Shown: piece after piece, positions 18,672 through 29,000 of the stretch | Layout: each line of letters opens with the position of its first letter | How positions within the stretch are numbered: position 1 is the stretch's first letter | Source of the DNA: Bacteroidia bacterium | GTDB lineage: Bacteria > Bacteroidota > Bacteroidia > Flavobacteriales > Flavobacteriaceae | Assembly (NCBI GenBank): GCA_030432635.1 | Contig: JAUIMB010000010.1 | Coordinates: 62,001-126,000 of the forward strand | DNA: 64,000 nucleotides | Direction of reading: 5' to 3' | Notes under the pieces: generated by a model | What the model was told of the DNA's origin: nothing | Databases searched by the model: none | Seen by the model: the letters and a program-made list of their open reading frames with translations, nothing else | Program-made: the position numbers and the translations under genes

Positions 18672-19421
18672 ATGAGAAAACATATTGTAGCAGGAAACTG
18701 GAAAATGAATAATGGTTTGGTACAAACCACAACTTTGATTTCAGAATTGAAACAGCAAGTAAAAACTTCAGATGCTGAAGTAATGATTGCACCATCCTTT
18801 ACAAATCTGTGGCATGCTTTTGAAGCCACACGACAGGATGATATTGAAGTCGTTGCCCAAAATATGCACTTTGCTGAGAATGGTGCCTATACAGGAGAAG
18901 TTAGTGCAGGTATGCTAAAAAGCCTCGGCATCAAAACCGTTATTTTGGGACATAGTGAAAGACGTGCCTATTTTAACGAAACAGATGAGGCTTTGGCAAA
19001 AAAAATCGATACCGCTCTAGCCAATGGGATGCGTGTCATTTTTTGCTTCGGAGAAGAATTATCAGATCGTAAAGCAGGAAAGCATGAGGAAGTTGTAAAA
19101 GGTCAGCTGGTAAATGCCCTTTGTCATCTAAAAGCTGAAGATTTTGAGCATATTGTACTAGCTTATGAACCGGTTTGGGCAATTGGAACAGGTGAAACAG
19201 CAACGCCTGAGCAAGCTCAAGATATGCATGCCTTTATTAGAAACTTATTCAGGGAACGTTATGATGCTAATGTAGCTGATAATTTGTCCATTTTATATGG
19301 AGGAAGTGTAAAACCCAATAACGCCAAGGAAATATTCTCTAAGCCAGATGTTGATGGAGGTTTGATAGGAGGAGCGTCGTTAAAGGCCGAGGATTTTTAT
19401 GCTATTGTAAACGCATTTTAA
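18672..19421 (+). CDS. tpiA: Triosephosphate isomerase
   Basis: 249 residues from the ATG at 18672 (MRKHIVAGNWKMN), which matches family N-termini better than the ATG at 18654. Interconverts glyceraldehyde-3-phosphate and dihydroxyacetone phosphate. Catalytic Lys in AGNWKMN, His in LGHSERR, Glu in AYEPVWAIGTG, and YGGSVKP near the end. The stop codon overlaps the next ATG by one base (TAATG). Confidence 0.97.
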   Translation: MRKHIVAGNWKMNNGLVQTTTLISELKQQVKTSDAEVMIAPSFTNLWHAFEATRQDDIEVVAQNMHFAENGAYTGEVSAGMLKSLGIKTVILGHSERRAYFNETDEALAKKIDTALANGMRVIFCFGEELSDRKAGKHEEVVKGQLVNALCHLKAEDFEHIVLAYEPVWAIGTGETATPEQAQDMHAFIRNLFRERYDANVADNLSILYGGSVKPNNAKEIFSKPDVDGGLIGGASLKAEDFYAIVNAF

Positions 19422-20221
19422 TGAATATAGCTATTCCCAAGCAAATTGTGAGGCGGCTGGGTGCAATCAGGTTGTTAGATAATATACGCTATCGATATAT
19501 GCGTTATAAAAACCGGATTGATAATAAAAGATACAAGCTTGAACATCCAGAAATTGCATTGCCACCTGATTACCTGCTGTATGAATCCCATAAAATGAAT
19601 TATAGGTTTTATATAAACAATGGAAGGAAGAATGCTGTAGACCTTATAAAACTGTTTGGAAAGTATGTTGATCTTGATCATAAGGTCATTCTGGATTGGG
19701 GTTGTGGGCCTAGCAGAATCGTAAGGCATCTACCGGAATTGTTGTCCGCTTCTAGAGTTTATGGTACAGATTATAATGAAGCTAGTATAAAGTGGAATAA
19801 AGCACATATTGAAGGTGTTCGCTTTTATCATAATGAAGTAAATCCACCCACACATTTTGAGAATGGCTTTTTTGATGCCATCTACGGCTTGTCAATATTC
19901 ACGCATTTGTCCGAAGAGAACCATTACAATTGGATCAATGAATTACATCGAATTTCAAAGAAAGGAGCAATTATCATTATAACTACCCATGGGGAATATT
20001 ACAAGACCAAGCTTACTAAATCAGACCAAAAATTATTTGGAGAAAACAAGTTGGTCGTTAAAGGAAACACTTTGGAAGGTCACCGAACCTTTGCTGCGTT
20101 TCATCCTCCGAGCTTCATGAGAAAATTATTTGACGGAAAATTTGAGGTTCTTGAGCATATTCCTTGGCCTTTGGATATGCACTATATGGATCAAGATAAG
20201 TGGATACTAAAGAAGATATAG
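19421..20221 (+). CDS. Class I SAM-dependent methyltransferase
   Basis: 266 residues. Motif I is VILDWGCGPSRIVRHLPE (~87-104), followed by an acidic residue at VYGTDYNEASI and a motif IV-like FFDAIYGLSIFTHLSEENHY; the end carries a short beta-rich tail. The substrate is unknown; the fold resembles methyltransferases found in surface-glycan clusters. One-base overlap with tpiA implies coupled translation, yet in related genomes tpiA is usually followed by prmA (recollection), so this gene probably belongs to an insertion. Confidence 0.82.
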   Translation: MNIAIPKQIVRRLGAIRLLDNIRYRYMRYKNRIDNKRYKLEHPEIALPPDYLLYESHKMNYRFYINNGRKNAVDLIKLFGKYVDLDHKVILDWGCGPSRIVRHLPELLSASRVYGTDYNEASIKWNKAHIEGVRFYHNEVNPPTHFENGFFDAIYGLSIFTHLSEENHYNWINELHRISKKGAIIIITTHGEYYKTKLTKSDQKLFGENKLVVKGNTLEGHRTFAAFHPPSFMRKLFDGKFEVLEHIPWPLDMHYMDQDKWILKKI

Positions 20222-20280
20222 ACACCATTATAATAGCAATATAAAAATTCATAACTTTTAGCATCATAAAAGATGCGCAT

Positions 20281-21396
20281 GTGAATTTCAATATTTACAA
20301 CAGTTTAATCCTTGCAGGTATCGTTCAAGGAATGGCTTTTACCATTGCGGTGTTGTTTAATCAACGTTTAAGACACCGAAGCACTTCATTTTTATTAGGA
20401 GTAGTAACTGTGTATTCTTTGAGCAATTTTCAATTTTATTTGTGTGACATAGGTGCTACAGATTATTCAGAACTCTATAGTTATTTTTATGTTCCGTGGG
20501 GAAATCTAGTGCCTCCCTTATTATATTTCTATGTAATTACTTATTTAAATCCAGAAAGGGCAATTCAGAATAAGGAAAAATGGCTTATGTTACCATTTGT
20601 AGCTTCTTTTTTTATAAGTCTGCTGTTTAAAATATTAATGTTTTGGCCAGAAAGATTCCAAAACACCTTGATGAAATTGTGGGTGTTTATTGAAAGTTAT
20701 GATGAGATCATATCTATTTTCTTTCACCTCATAGTGATTTCCGTACTTATCAAAAAGGTATGGGATTACAAAAAAGATAACAAAGTATATAAACCTAATT
20801 ATGTGCAGAGGGATGTCAATTGGTTATCGCTTACTTTGAAATTATTACTAGCAGGTGTTTTGGTATGGTTAGTAATTATCATTTCTTATATGTTTAATGC
20901 CGATTCAGTATCGTTTTATCCATTATGGATTATTATGGCATTTCTTATTTATTGGTATGGCCATCTTGGTGTATATAAGTATGGTGTCCTGCAAGAACGA
21001 ATGCACATTAGAAAAAAAACTTTAGGAAGCAGTAATGAAAAACAGGAACCCACTAAGAACATTATTATTGAACGGCTAAAAAAGCATTTGGTAGACGAAA
21101 AACATTTCCTTGATGCCAACTTAACTTTAGAACTTACGGCCAAAGCCCTTGATATCAGTCAAGGACATCTGTCGAAAACTATAAATCAAGAATTGCAAAT
21201 GAGTTTTAAGGATTATGTCAATGGTTTACGAATTGAGGAAGCCAAACGTTATCTAATTGATGAAACGTTTTCTAATTATACATTATTGGCCATTGGTTTA
21301 GAGGCTGGTTTTAATTCTAAATCAACGTTTAATGCGTCTTTTAAGAAAATAGTTGGCGTTACTCCATCGCAATTCAAGAAAAGTCATATGAATTAG
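20281..21396 (+). CDS. AraC-family transcriptional regulator with N-terminal membrane helices
   Basis: 371 residues, GTG start. Seven hydrophobic segments (~7-235) are followed by a linker and an AraC-type double helix-turn-helix (~270-368): LELTAKALDISQGHLSKTI, then LLAIGLEAGFNSKSTFNASF and VGVTPSQFKKS. Such membrane-anchored AraC proteins are common in Bacteroidota and probably sense an envelope signal. It is followed at 82 bases by the FG-GAP T9SS gene, its most likely target. Confidence 0.88.
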   Translation: MNFNIYNSLILAGIVQGMAFTIAVLFNQRLRHRSTSFLLGVVTVYSLSNFQFYLCDIGATDYSELYSYFYVPWGNLVPPLLYFYVITYLNPERAIQNKEKWLMLPFVASFFISLLFKILMFWPERFQNTLMKLWVFIESYDEIISIFFHLIVISVLIKKVWDYKKDNKVYKPNYVQRDVNWLSLTLKLLLAGVLVWLVIIISYMFNADSVSFYPLWIIMAFLIYWYGHLGVYKYGVLQERMHIRKKTLGSSNEKQEPTKNIIIERLKKHLVDEKHFLDANLTLELTAKALDISQGHLSKTINQELQMSFKDYVNGLRIEEAKRYLIDETFSNYTLLAIGLEAGFNSKSTFNASFKKIVGVTPSQFKKSHMN

Positions 21397-21478
21397 TCCA
21401 GCTTTTTCATTTTCACAAAAAACTGCACACCTGGTCAGTGTTCTTCATATAAATTGATGATATCTAAAATAGATTATC

Positions 21479-23029
21479 ATGAAAATTCAAACTTATGTGA
21501 TGCTTCTTTTGACCTTTGTTTTTTACAATGCTCTCGGTCAAGGTGGTTTTATAGAAAATCAAAAAATGGTTGCTGGTGATAGAAATCCTATGGGTTTCTT
21601 TGGTGAAAGTATAAAGCAGACAGATGAATATCTATTTGTTAGTGCCATAGGAAATGACTCAATCCAATCCAATTCTGGAGCTGTTTATGTTTTTGAGAAG
21701 ATGTCAGGTGAATGGCAGGAAACCACTATGATCATACCCGATGATATAGGATTTAATGATCAATTTGGGAATGCTATAGCTTTTGAGAATAACACGTTGG
21801 TTATCGCTTCAAATTTTCATGATTTTGGGCCAATTCCAGCCAACGGAGGCGCTGTGTATATTTATGAAAATAATGCAGGTGACTGGACGTTTCAGCAAAA
21901 AGTAGTTTCAGATGATATTCTGGCAACCGATTTGTTTGGGTCTTCAATAGCAATATCAGGAGATTACTTGGTTGTTGGCGCACCAAGGCATGACTACGAT
22001 TTAAATGTCGAGAACTTTTTTAGTGAATCGGGTGCGATATATATATTTAAAAAGGAAGCTGGTACATACAATCAGATATCAAAGCTGATTGCTCCTACAA
22101 GAAGTTCGGGTGAACGATTTGGGTTTTCTCTTGCGATTTCTGGCAACGATCTACTTGTAGGTGCATATAGAGATGATGAAGATGAAAATGAAATGGGTTT
22201 TTTGGATGATGCTGGATCTGTATATTTTTATAGGAACGATGGAACGGATAACTTCAATTTGATACAAAAAATTGTAGCCTCAGATCGTGCTTTGACAGAT
22301 GCTAATTTTGGTGAGCATTTAATTCTAGATGGTGATCGACTGTTTATAAGAGGAAAAACTGCAAACAATCGAGGCGGTGTTTATGTCTTCGAAAAAAATT
22401 CAGGAGTATGGCAAGAACAACAAATTATTGAAAGTGATGTGGAGTCTTCAGTTGTTGCTAACGGATTTGCATTAACCATGGATGTAGAGGGTAACAAATT
22501 ATTAGTGGGATCCAGAAATGAGAACAATGTGGATGATATTCCTACTGGTGTAGTGAAGTATTATGTAAATAATGGAGTAACATGGGACTATGTCCAGACT
22601 TTCTCTCCCGTCAATCTGCAATCCAGCGATTTGTTTGGATATGCCTTAGACATACACAATGGTGAACTTGTCATTGGAGCAAAGCAACAAGATTTCGATA
22701 CAAATGAAGCCAATGAATTAACCAATGCTGGAGCAGCTTATACTTTTACATTTGATCCGAACCTAGTGCTTTCTACAAACAATGTGTTGAAACCTCAAAT
22801 AAAATATTACCCAAACCCAATTAATGACATACTTAATTTAGATTTTGGTGAATATAATGAAACGGTAAACATTGAGGTATACGATGTTATGGGAAAACAG
22901 GTTCTTTCATATGATTTTAAACATGTACGAACACTTCAATTACCTCTTAAATTATCAAGCGGTACCTATTTGGCAAAGATCATTACTAACCATGAAGCTA
23001 TTACGGTATTAAAGTTATTTAGGCAATAA
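21479..23029 (+). CDS. Secreted FG-GAP repeat protein with T9SS type A sorting domain
   Basis: 516 residues. Signal peptide (cut after about residue 20, NALGQ). About seven FG-GAP-like repeats, each with a (D/N)xFGxxIA or FGxSLAI strand followed by LVVGAP/LLVGAY, suggest a beta-propeller. The last ~75 residues are the type A sorting tail: YYPNPINDILNLDF, VYDVMGKQV, LKLSSGTYLAKI. Probably surface-bound or secreted; ligand unknown. Confidence 0.88.
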   Translation: MKIQTYVMLLLTFVFYNALGQGGFIENQKMVAGDRNPMGFFGESIKQTDEYLFVSAIGNDSIQSNSGAVYVFEKMSGEWQETTMIIPDDIGFNDQFGNAIAFENNTLVIASNFHDFGPIPANGGAVYIYENNAGDWTFQQKVVSDDILATDLFGSSIAISGDYLVVGAPRHDYDLNVENFFSESGAIYIFKKEAGTYNQISKLIAPTRSSGERFGFSLAISGNDLLVGAYRDDEDENEMGFLDDAGSVYFYRNDGTDNFNLIQKIVASDRALTDANFGEHLILDGDRLFIRGKTANNRGGVYVFEKNSGVWQEQQIIESDVESSVVANGFALTMDVEGNKLLVGSRNENNVDDIPTGVVKYYVNNGVTWDYVQTFSPVNLQSSDLFGYALDIHNGELVIGAKQQDFDTNEANELTNAGAAYTFTFDPNLVLSTNNVLKPQIKYYPNPINDILNLDFGEYNETVNIEVYDVMGKQVLSYDFKHVRTLQLPLKLSSGTYLAKIITNHEAITVLKLFRQ

Positions 23030-23105
23030 GCTTTATCTGTGTAAAAAAGCAACCTTCTAAAGCTCAAGAATTGCCTTCGAAGATCATTTACTTTAATAAT
23101 AAGAC

Positions 23106-23113
23106 TATCTTTG
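23106..23113 (+). promoter_or_regulatory. -7 element for prmA
   Basis: TATCTTTG fits TAnnTTTG 18 bases before the ATG at 23132. It gives prmA-clpS their own promoter, separate from the inserted genes upstream. Confidence 0.5.
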
Positions 23114-23131
23114 CATATCTAATTCTACAAG

Positions 23132-23968
23132 ATGTCAAATACGATTTACAAAGGTTATTATTTTACAGTAAGTCCACTTCTACCTGCAACAGAGATTTTA
23201 ATAGCAGAGCTAGGCTATGCTGGTTTTGAAAGTTTTGTGGAAACCGATGAAGGTGTCACCGCATATATCCAGAAAGCTGAATGGCATCAAGATATTCTTG
23301 ACGACATACAAATTCTGAAATCAGATGAATTTGAAATTACGTTTACTTCAGAAGACATTGAGCAAACCAACTGGAATGCAGAATGGGAAAAAAATTTCAA
23401 TCCGATAATCGTTGACAATCAAGTTACTGTTCGTGCACCTTTCCATGAAAAGCCAACCACAAATTACGATATCATTATCGAACCCAAAATGAGCTTTGGT
23501 ACTGGCCATCATGAAACCACACACATGATGATCCAACATATCTTGAATACTGATTTTGAAAATAAATCGGTTTTGGACATGGGCTGTGGGACAGGTGTTC
23601 TCGCCATTCTTGCTGAAAAAAAAGGAGCCAGACCTATTGATGCTATTGATTATGACAATTGGTGCTATCTCAATAGCTTAGAAAACATCGAACGAAATAA
23701 AAGCCAGCATATTACAGTTTTGGAAGGTGATGCACAGCTATTACCTGGACGTTCTTATGACATTGTGATCGCTAATATCAATCGCAATATTTTACTTCAG
23801 GATATGGAAACTTATACTAGTACCTTAAACTCAAACGGACGATTGTTTTTGAGTGGTTTTTATGATGATGATATTCCAATTATTGAAGCCGAGTGTAATA
23901 AATACGGACTCCAACTCGTTGATACCTTAAAAAGAAATAATTGGGTTGCCCTTAAGTTTCAGAAATAA
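23132..23968 (+). CDS. prmA: Ribosomal protein L11 methyltransferase
   Basis: 278 residues; methylates ribosomal protein L11 using SAM. The N-terminal ferredoxin-like domain recognises L11 (~1-100), the linker has PKMSFGTGHHETT, motif I is VLDMGCGTGVLAI, and IVIANINRNIL is the NPPY-like motif IV. Length is typical of the Bacteroidota form. Followed by clpS. Confidence 0.94.
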   Translation: MSNTIYKGYYFTVSPLLPATEILIAELGYAGFESFVETDEGVTAYIQKAEWHQDILDDIQILKSDEFEITFTSEDIEQTNWNAEWEKNFNPIIVDNQVTVRAPFHEKPTTNYDIIIEPKMSFGTGHHETTHMMIQHILNTDFENKSVLDMGCGTGVLAILAEKKGARPIDAIDYDNWCYLNSLENIERNKSQHITVLEGDAQLLPGRSYDIVIANINRNILLQDMETYTSTLNSNGRLFLSGFYDDDIPIIEAECNKYGLQLVDTLKRNNWVALKFQK

Positions 23969-24029
23969 TCTTTAACTTTATCTGAACCTTAATGCCAACC
24001 TCATTAATACTATTGCTATGTACCCAATA

Positions 24030-24305
24030 ATGAGTTCTAAAGAAAAAGCAAAGGAAGAGCTGCTCGTTGATACTTTGGAGCAATCTCTAAATGAAATTAT
24101 CCTGTACAATGACGATGTCAATACTTTTGATCATGTCATAGATACATTGATCTATGCTTGTGACCATACACCAGAACAAGCTGAGCAATGTTCAATTATT
24201 GTGCACTACAAGGGTAAATGTACAGTGAAAACAGGCGAATATAAAGAGCTTGAGCCACGGTGTTCTTTGCTGTTGGATGCAGGACTTAGCGCTGAAATTA
24301 TTTAG
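24030..24305 (+). CDS. clpS: ATP-dependent Clp protease adaptor ClpS
   Basis: 91 residues from the ATG at 24030; the frame also has an ATG at 24018, but family proteins begin M(S/T)(S/T)KEK. Contains the N-degron pocket (LYNDDVNTFDHVI) and EQAEQCSIIVHYKGKCTVKTG. It hands N-end-rule substrates to ClpAP. The order prmA-clpS is common in Flavobacteriaceae. Confidence 0.93.
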   Translation: MSSKEKAKEELLVDTLEQSLNEIILYNDDVNTFDHVIDTLIYACDHTPEQAEQCSIIVHYKGKCTVKTGEYKELEPRCSLLLDAGLSAEII

Positions 24306-24435
24306 TCGTTATCACTTGTGTTGTCAGATTAATATGTGTCTGGCAAGCTTGGCAATTGATACCTGCAACCCTTCTTTTGATTCAATGGAATTCTGAAAAT
24401 CACTTCAATATAAATGCGATTTTTTGAAATAATAG

Positions 24436-24468
24436 TTTGGTGGTAAATTAATAAATGTAGTATATTTG
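24436..24468 (+). promoter_or_regulatory. Promoter of tRNA-Arg
   Basis: TTTG at 24436-24439, 21 bases, TATATTTG at 24461-24468: a full match to the Bacteroidota consensus, 12 bases before the tRNA. Confidence 0.75.
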
Positions 24469-24480
24469 CACCCACAAAAT

Positions 24481-24554
24481 GGCCATGTGGCGCAACTGAA
24501 TAGCGCACTTGATTACGGCTCAAGAGGTTGCAGGTTTGAATCCTGCCATGGTCA
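24481..24554 (+). tRNA. tRNA-Arg (anticodon ACG)
   Basis: 74 bases: acceptor GGCCATG with CATGGTC, anticodon arm CTTGA-TTACGGC-TCAAG, T arm GCAGG-TTTGAAT-CCTGC, discriminator A. CCA is not encoded. The A34 of ACG is normally edited to inosine. Confidence 0.96.
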
Positions 24555-24574
24555 CGAATAAATAGTTCAATAAG

Positions 24575-24607
24575 AAAAAACGCCAAGCTTGCTTGAGCGT
24601 TTTTTTG
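24575..24607 (+). terminator. Terminator after tRNA-Arg
   Basis: AAAAAACGC...GCGTTTTTT with an inner AAGC/GCTT pairing and a seven-T run. Confidence 0.8.
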
Positions 24608-24889
24608 TTTGGACTATTTTCAAAGCGTAGCAAAAAGGATGCGCAGCAATCCTGTTGCTATGTTTTGCTGTTGAAAGGTGTTAGTACGCATTAAGTGCAC
24701 TAAATTAAGATGGTAAATTTCGACCATACTGCTGTCAACTTCTGTCGCAACATGAATTATTTTTTGTAATTTTCTGAAAATGTTTCCTTAACGTTCAAAA
24801 TTAAACCTACAAACGGGTAGGGAAAAACCATTTTTAGTTGTTTTATTTAACGAATAACAGACCAATTAACAATTAATAATCCATTTTTC
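24608..24889. other. Gene-free stretch between tRNA-Arg and the diheme cytochrome
   Basis: No convincing ORF. It holds a compact nested hairpin at 24628-24660 (TAGCAA...TTGCTA outside, AGGAT...ATCCT inside) that looks like a small palindromic repeat, and a smaller ATGGT/ACCAT dyad near 24710-24730. No copy of the tRNA 3' end was seen here, so there is no sign of an attachment site. Confidence 0.5.
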
Positions 24890-26011
24890 TTGTCCTCACA
24901 ATTTAAGCAAACCAAAATCGCTTGGCTTCAAGTTGTAGTTGTACTAATACTGTTTTTTACAACCGTATTGTCATGTGCTAACGATAATGATATTGGGAAT
25001 ACTGACGATTACGAACCGATTCCTGTCTCTCCTGTGGTTTTGGATATAGACGCTTTTCCTTTCAGTACACTTTCTGAGTATCATTTTTTTGAAGGAGACA
25101 TGAAGGCTCAAGAACCTGTATATGGTGTTATTCCGTATAAACCAATTTCAACATTATTTACAGATTATGCCAAGAAAAAACGCTTTGTTTGGATGCCTAG
25201 TGATGTACAAGCCCAATACATTGCTGATGATCTTCATATAGACTTTCCGGTGGGAACCATACTCATTAAGACGTTTTATTATGATAACGTGCAACCTGAT
25301 AATCAAACGCGTATCATTGAAACACGTTTAATGTTGAAAAAAGAGGATGACTGGTATTTTGCAGATTACATTTGGAATGATGATCAATCTGAAGCCACCT
25401 TTAGTCTCGAAGGTTCGTTTACCAATGTGGACTTTTTGGAAAATGGAGTTGCCAAGAGTACGGAATACCGAGTGCCTTCCGAAGTTGAATGTGCGACATG
25501 CCATAAAAACCAAAACAAATCTGTACCAATTGGAGTCAAACCTCAAAATTTGAATGGGTCATTTGAATATGAGGACGGTACTCAAAATCAATTACAAAAA
25601 CTTATTGATCAAGGTTACTTGGAAAATGATCTTCCAGCAACTATTAATACCGTTGTAAATTGGAAGGATGAAAGTCAGCCAATAGATATTAGGGTACGAT
25701 CATATATTGATGTGAATTGTGCACATTGCCATACCGAATTTGCATATTGTGACTATAGACCTGTTCGTTTTGGTTATGGCGAAACTGATGACGAAACGAA
25801 TTTAGGTGTTTGTGTTGATCCTGATACACAATTGCCTGGATTGACGAAGATTGTGGCGCCTTCTCTTAAGGAACGTTCTGTGATGTATTTTAGAATTAAT
25901 ACAGCAGCCGAAGAATTGAGAATGCCCTTATTGGGAAGAAATATCATTCATGAAGAGGCTGTAGAGCTTATTGGTGAATGGATTGATGGATTAACAACCG
26001 AATGCGAATAA
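24890..26011 (+). CDS. SO2930-type diheme c-type cytochrome lipoprotein
   Basis: 373 residues, TTG start. The signal ends in TTVLSCAND, a lipobox. Two haem sites: CATCH at residues 201-205 and CAHCH at 277-281. SEVECATCHKNQ and the late MPLLGRNIIHEEAVELIGEW fit the SO2930 family as I know it. Probably a periplasmic or outer-membrane-anchored electron carrier; its redox partner is unknown. The usual partner, a beta-helix protein, is absent and a large T9SS protein follows instead. Confidence 0.83.
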   Translation: MSSQFKQTKIAWLQVVVVLILFFTTVLSCANDNDIGNTDDYEPIPVSPVVLDIDAFPFSTLSEYHFFEGDMKAQEPVYGVIPYKPISTLFTDYAKKKRFVWMPSDVQAQYIADDLHIDFPVGTILIKTFYYDNVQPDNQTRIIETRLMLKKEDDWYFADYIWNDDQSEATFSLEGSFTNVDFLENGVAKSTEYRVPSEVECATCHKNQNKSVPIGVKPQNLNGSFEYEDGTQNQLQKLIDQGYLENDLPATINTVVNWKDESQPIDIRVRSYIDVNCAHCHTEFAYCDYRPVRFGYGETDDETNLGVCVDPDTQLPGLTKIVAPSLKERSVMYFRINTAAEELRMPLLGRNIIHEEAVELIGEWIDGLTTECE

Positions 26012-26019
26012 TTATAACC

Positions 26020-26060
26020 AAATATCATGAAGTTAAATTATTAAATATCATGATGTTAAA
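26020..26060. repeat. Two 18-bp direct repeats before the 1002-residue T9SS gene
   Basis: AAATATCATGAAGTTAAA (26020-26037) and AAATATCATGATGTTAAA (26043-26060) differ at one base and repeat every 23 bp. Each contains TCATGA. They end 10 bases before the next start codon. Confidence 0.6.
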
Positions 26061-26070
26061 ACTCTAGCTT

Positions 26071-29000
26071 ATGAAGAATATTACCTTTTTATTCATGTTT
26101 CTTGCTTCATGTTTTGTTGCAAATGCACAAATTACAGTCGACTGCTCTGTAGGTCCTGTTAATACAACGTATTGTTATTCTGATAACGATACGACAAGTT
26201 TTGTTTTTATGAGTTCTGATGGATCTGACTTAAGGGTCACATTCAATGAAGGAGAAGTGGAGAACACTTTTGATGAGCTCATCATTTTGGACACCAATGG
26301 AACTGAATTATATAGCGGTTATGGTAATGATGGTAACTTAGCAGGACTTACATTTCAATCGACAGGTGATATGATTACGGTATCCATAAATGCCGATTTT
26401 ACAATAAACTGTTCAGAAGATGATTTCACTCCTTGGAATTTTGATGTAAGCTGTGCGACTTGTTCAAACCCAATCGCGACATACTCAGTTGTAGACAATT
26501 GTGATGTAAGCGATGGTTTTTTTGTTGAAGTAAATGTTTCCGATTTAGGTTCGGCGACTTCATTGACGATTGCTGATAATCAATCGAGTCCGACACAAGC
26601 ATTAAGTGCTCCAGGAACGGTTCAGTTTGGACCTTTTTCCAACGGAACGAATGTTGTCATAAACATTCAAAATGATCAGGATGTCAATTGTTTAGTAAGT
26701 AGCAGTACAATAACACAAAGCAATTGCCCTCCTGATGGTCCTGTTGGCGTAACATGTGCTTCAGGATCGTCAACGTTTATCTTTACAGAGGAATTCGATT
26801 CTGCTGTAGGTTGGACAGGAGATATAGGAAATGATAATGGTGACTGGGAGATTCCTAACGATTCTGGATCGCCAGGAACAGGTGCAGATACAGCTTTCAG
26901 TGGTGCCAGCTATATGAATTTTGAAGCCTCAGGAAACGCAACGAATTCTGCGTCTGCCATAAGTCCAGCTATAGATTTGTCAACAGCCGAGGATGGTGCA
27001 GAACTATCATTTTATATGCATGCTTTTGGTGAGGATATTGGAACATTAAATGTGAATGTCGGCACATCATTAGATGGACCGTTTACGACCTTATTCACAC
27101 ATACAGGAGAACTACAAACAAGCGGATCTGAAGCATGGGTGCCTGTTGGTATTAACCTAGATGCCTATGTAGGTCAGGTTATCTATGTTGAGTTTAGTCA
27201 AACAGGTGCTGGAGCAGGATTTGCTGGTGATTTGTCAATTGATTTTATGAGAGTGGAAACCTGCGGTACCTTTTGTATTGCACCATCAAGTTTTATTGCT
27301 TCTGATATCACACAAACGACTGCTACGATTTCATGGACAGCAAATAGTGGAGAAAATGCCTGGGAATATGTAGTACAATTGTCAGGAACAGGGACACCTA
27401 GTGGTGCAGGAACTGCTGCAAATACTACAAGTGCTAGTCTAATGTCTTTGGAAGCTGGAAGAATCTACGAAGTGTACGTTCGTGCCATCTGTGGAACAGA
27501 TACAAGTCTTTGGGGAGGACCTATGACATTCGCTACATTAGCACCTCCACCTCCAGTTGAGTTTACGACATCTTCGGTTGGAGTTTCAGGTACGCAAAGA
27601 GCTGCTGTGGATATGAATGGTGATTTTCTGGATGATGTGGTTTCCATAAGTGATACCAATGTCAATATTTTCTATCAGGAAGCTGGCGGTGGATTGAGTA
27701 GTACAGCAACAAATATTACAACATCCAGCGCAGAAAATTCACCGTCATGGAGTTTGGCTGCAGCTGATTTTGATGGCAATGGATATACCGATTTGTTATA
27801 TGGAGGAGGAAGTGGAGTCACATTTATGAGAGCTAATGGAACAGGTACAGGATTTACTCAGGTATCAGGTCCAGAGTATGTGTTTTCTCAGCGTTCAAAT
27901 TTTGCCGATATCAATAATGATGGTCATTTAGACGCATTTGTTTGCCACGATGTCGATGCCAATGTGTATTATATAAATGATGGTAACGGGAATTTGGCAT
28001 ACGGACAAGGAGCTTTAGGACTTGTAAGAGGAAATTACGGGTCGGTTTGGATTGACTATGACAATGATCGCGATATTGATATGTTTATTGCTAAGTGTGG
28101 TGGTGGACCAATTAATCAACTCTTTACCAATAATGGTGATGGTACTTACACTGATACAGCTCCTGCCCAAGGTCTAGACGATGATATGCAAACTTGGTCA
28201 TCTGCTTGGGGAGATTATGACAATGATGGTGATATGGATGCTTATATTGGAGCCAGTTCAGGGACTTCTAAATTGTTAAGAAATGATGGTGATGGTGTTT
28301 TTGTTGAGGTTACAGCGACATCTGGTGTTTTGGAACTGACTTCTACAGGAATAGAAAATTGTACACATGATTTTGATAATGATGGGAATTTGGATATCGT
28401 TTCCCACGGAAATATATTATTTGGACATGGAGACATGACCTTCACCCTTTACGGAAATATGTTGCCAGGTAACAATGGGTCTTTTGGTGATTTAAACGAC
28501 GATGGGTTTATTGACGTTATCTCTGGAGGAACATTATATACCAATAATACAACCGACAACAATTGGGTAAAGATCACAACCACAGGTGTTATGAGCAACA
28601 TTAACGGTATTGGTGCAAGAGTGGAAGTGCATACGGCTTCGGGAATTCAAATTCGTGATGTGAGAAGTGGAGAAGGGTTTCGCTTTATGAGCTCTTTAAA
28701 TGCACATTTCGGATTGGGAACAGATGATGCCATTACAAACATTATTGTCTACTGGCCGTCTGGAACGGTTGATAATATCGTAAACCCTGATATTAATACG
28801 CATCATGTCATTGTTGAAGGTGAAACATTAAGTATAGAAGACGAAGCTTTGGAAAGTGTAGTTATTCATCCAAACCCAGTCGGAAATACAATTAATATCG
28901 ATAGTCCTGTTGATTTAATCGGGAAAATTGCGACCATTTTCAATATTGAAGGAAAACGTGTCATGAATCTTGAACTAAAGGAACATGCCATTGATGTTAC

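Noticed and set aside
24329-24586. Minus-strand ORF of 85 codons
   Set aside because: It runs antisense across the complete tRNA-Arg gene and its promoter; the composition is not protein-like.
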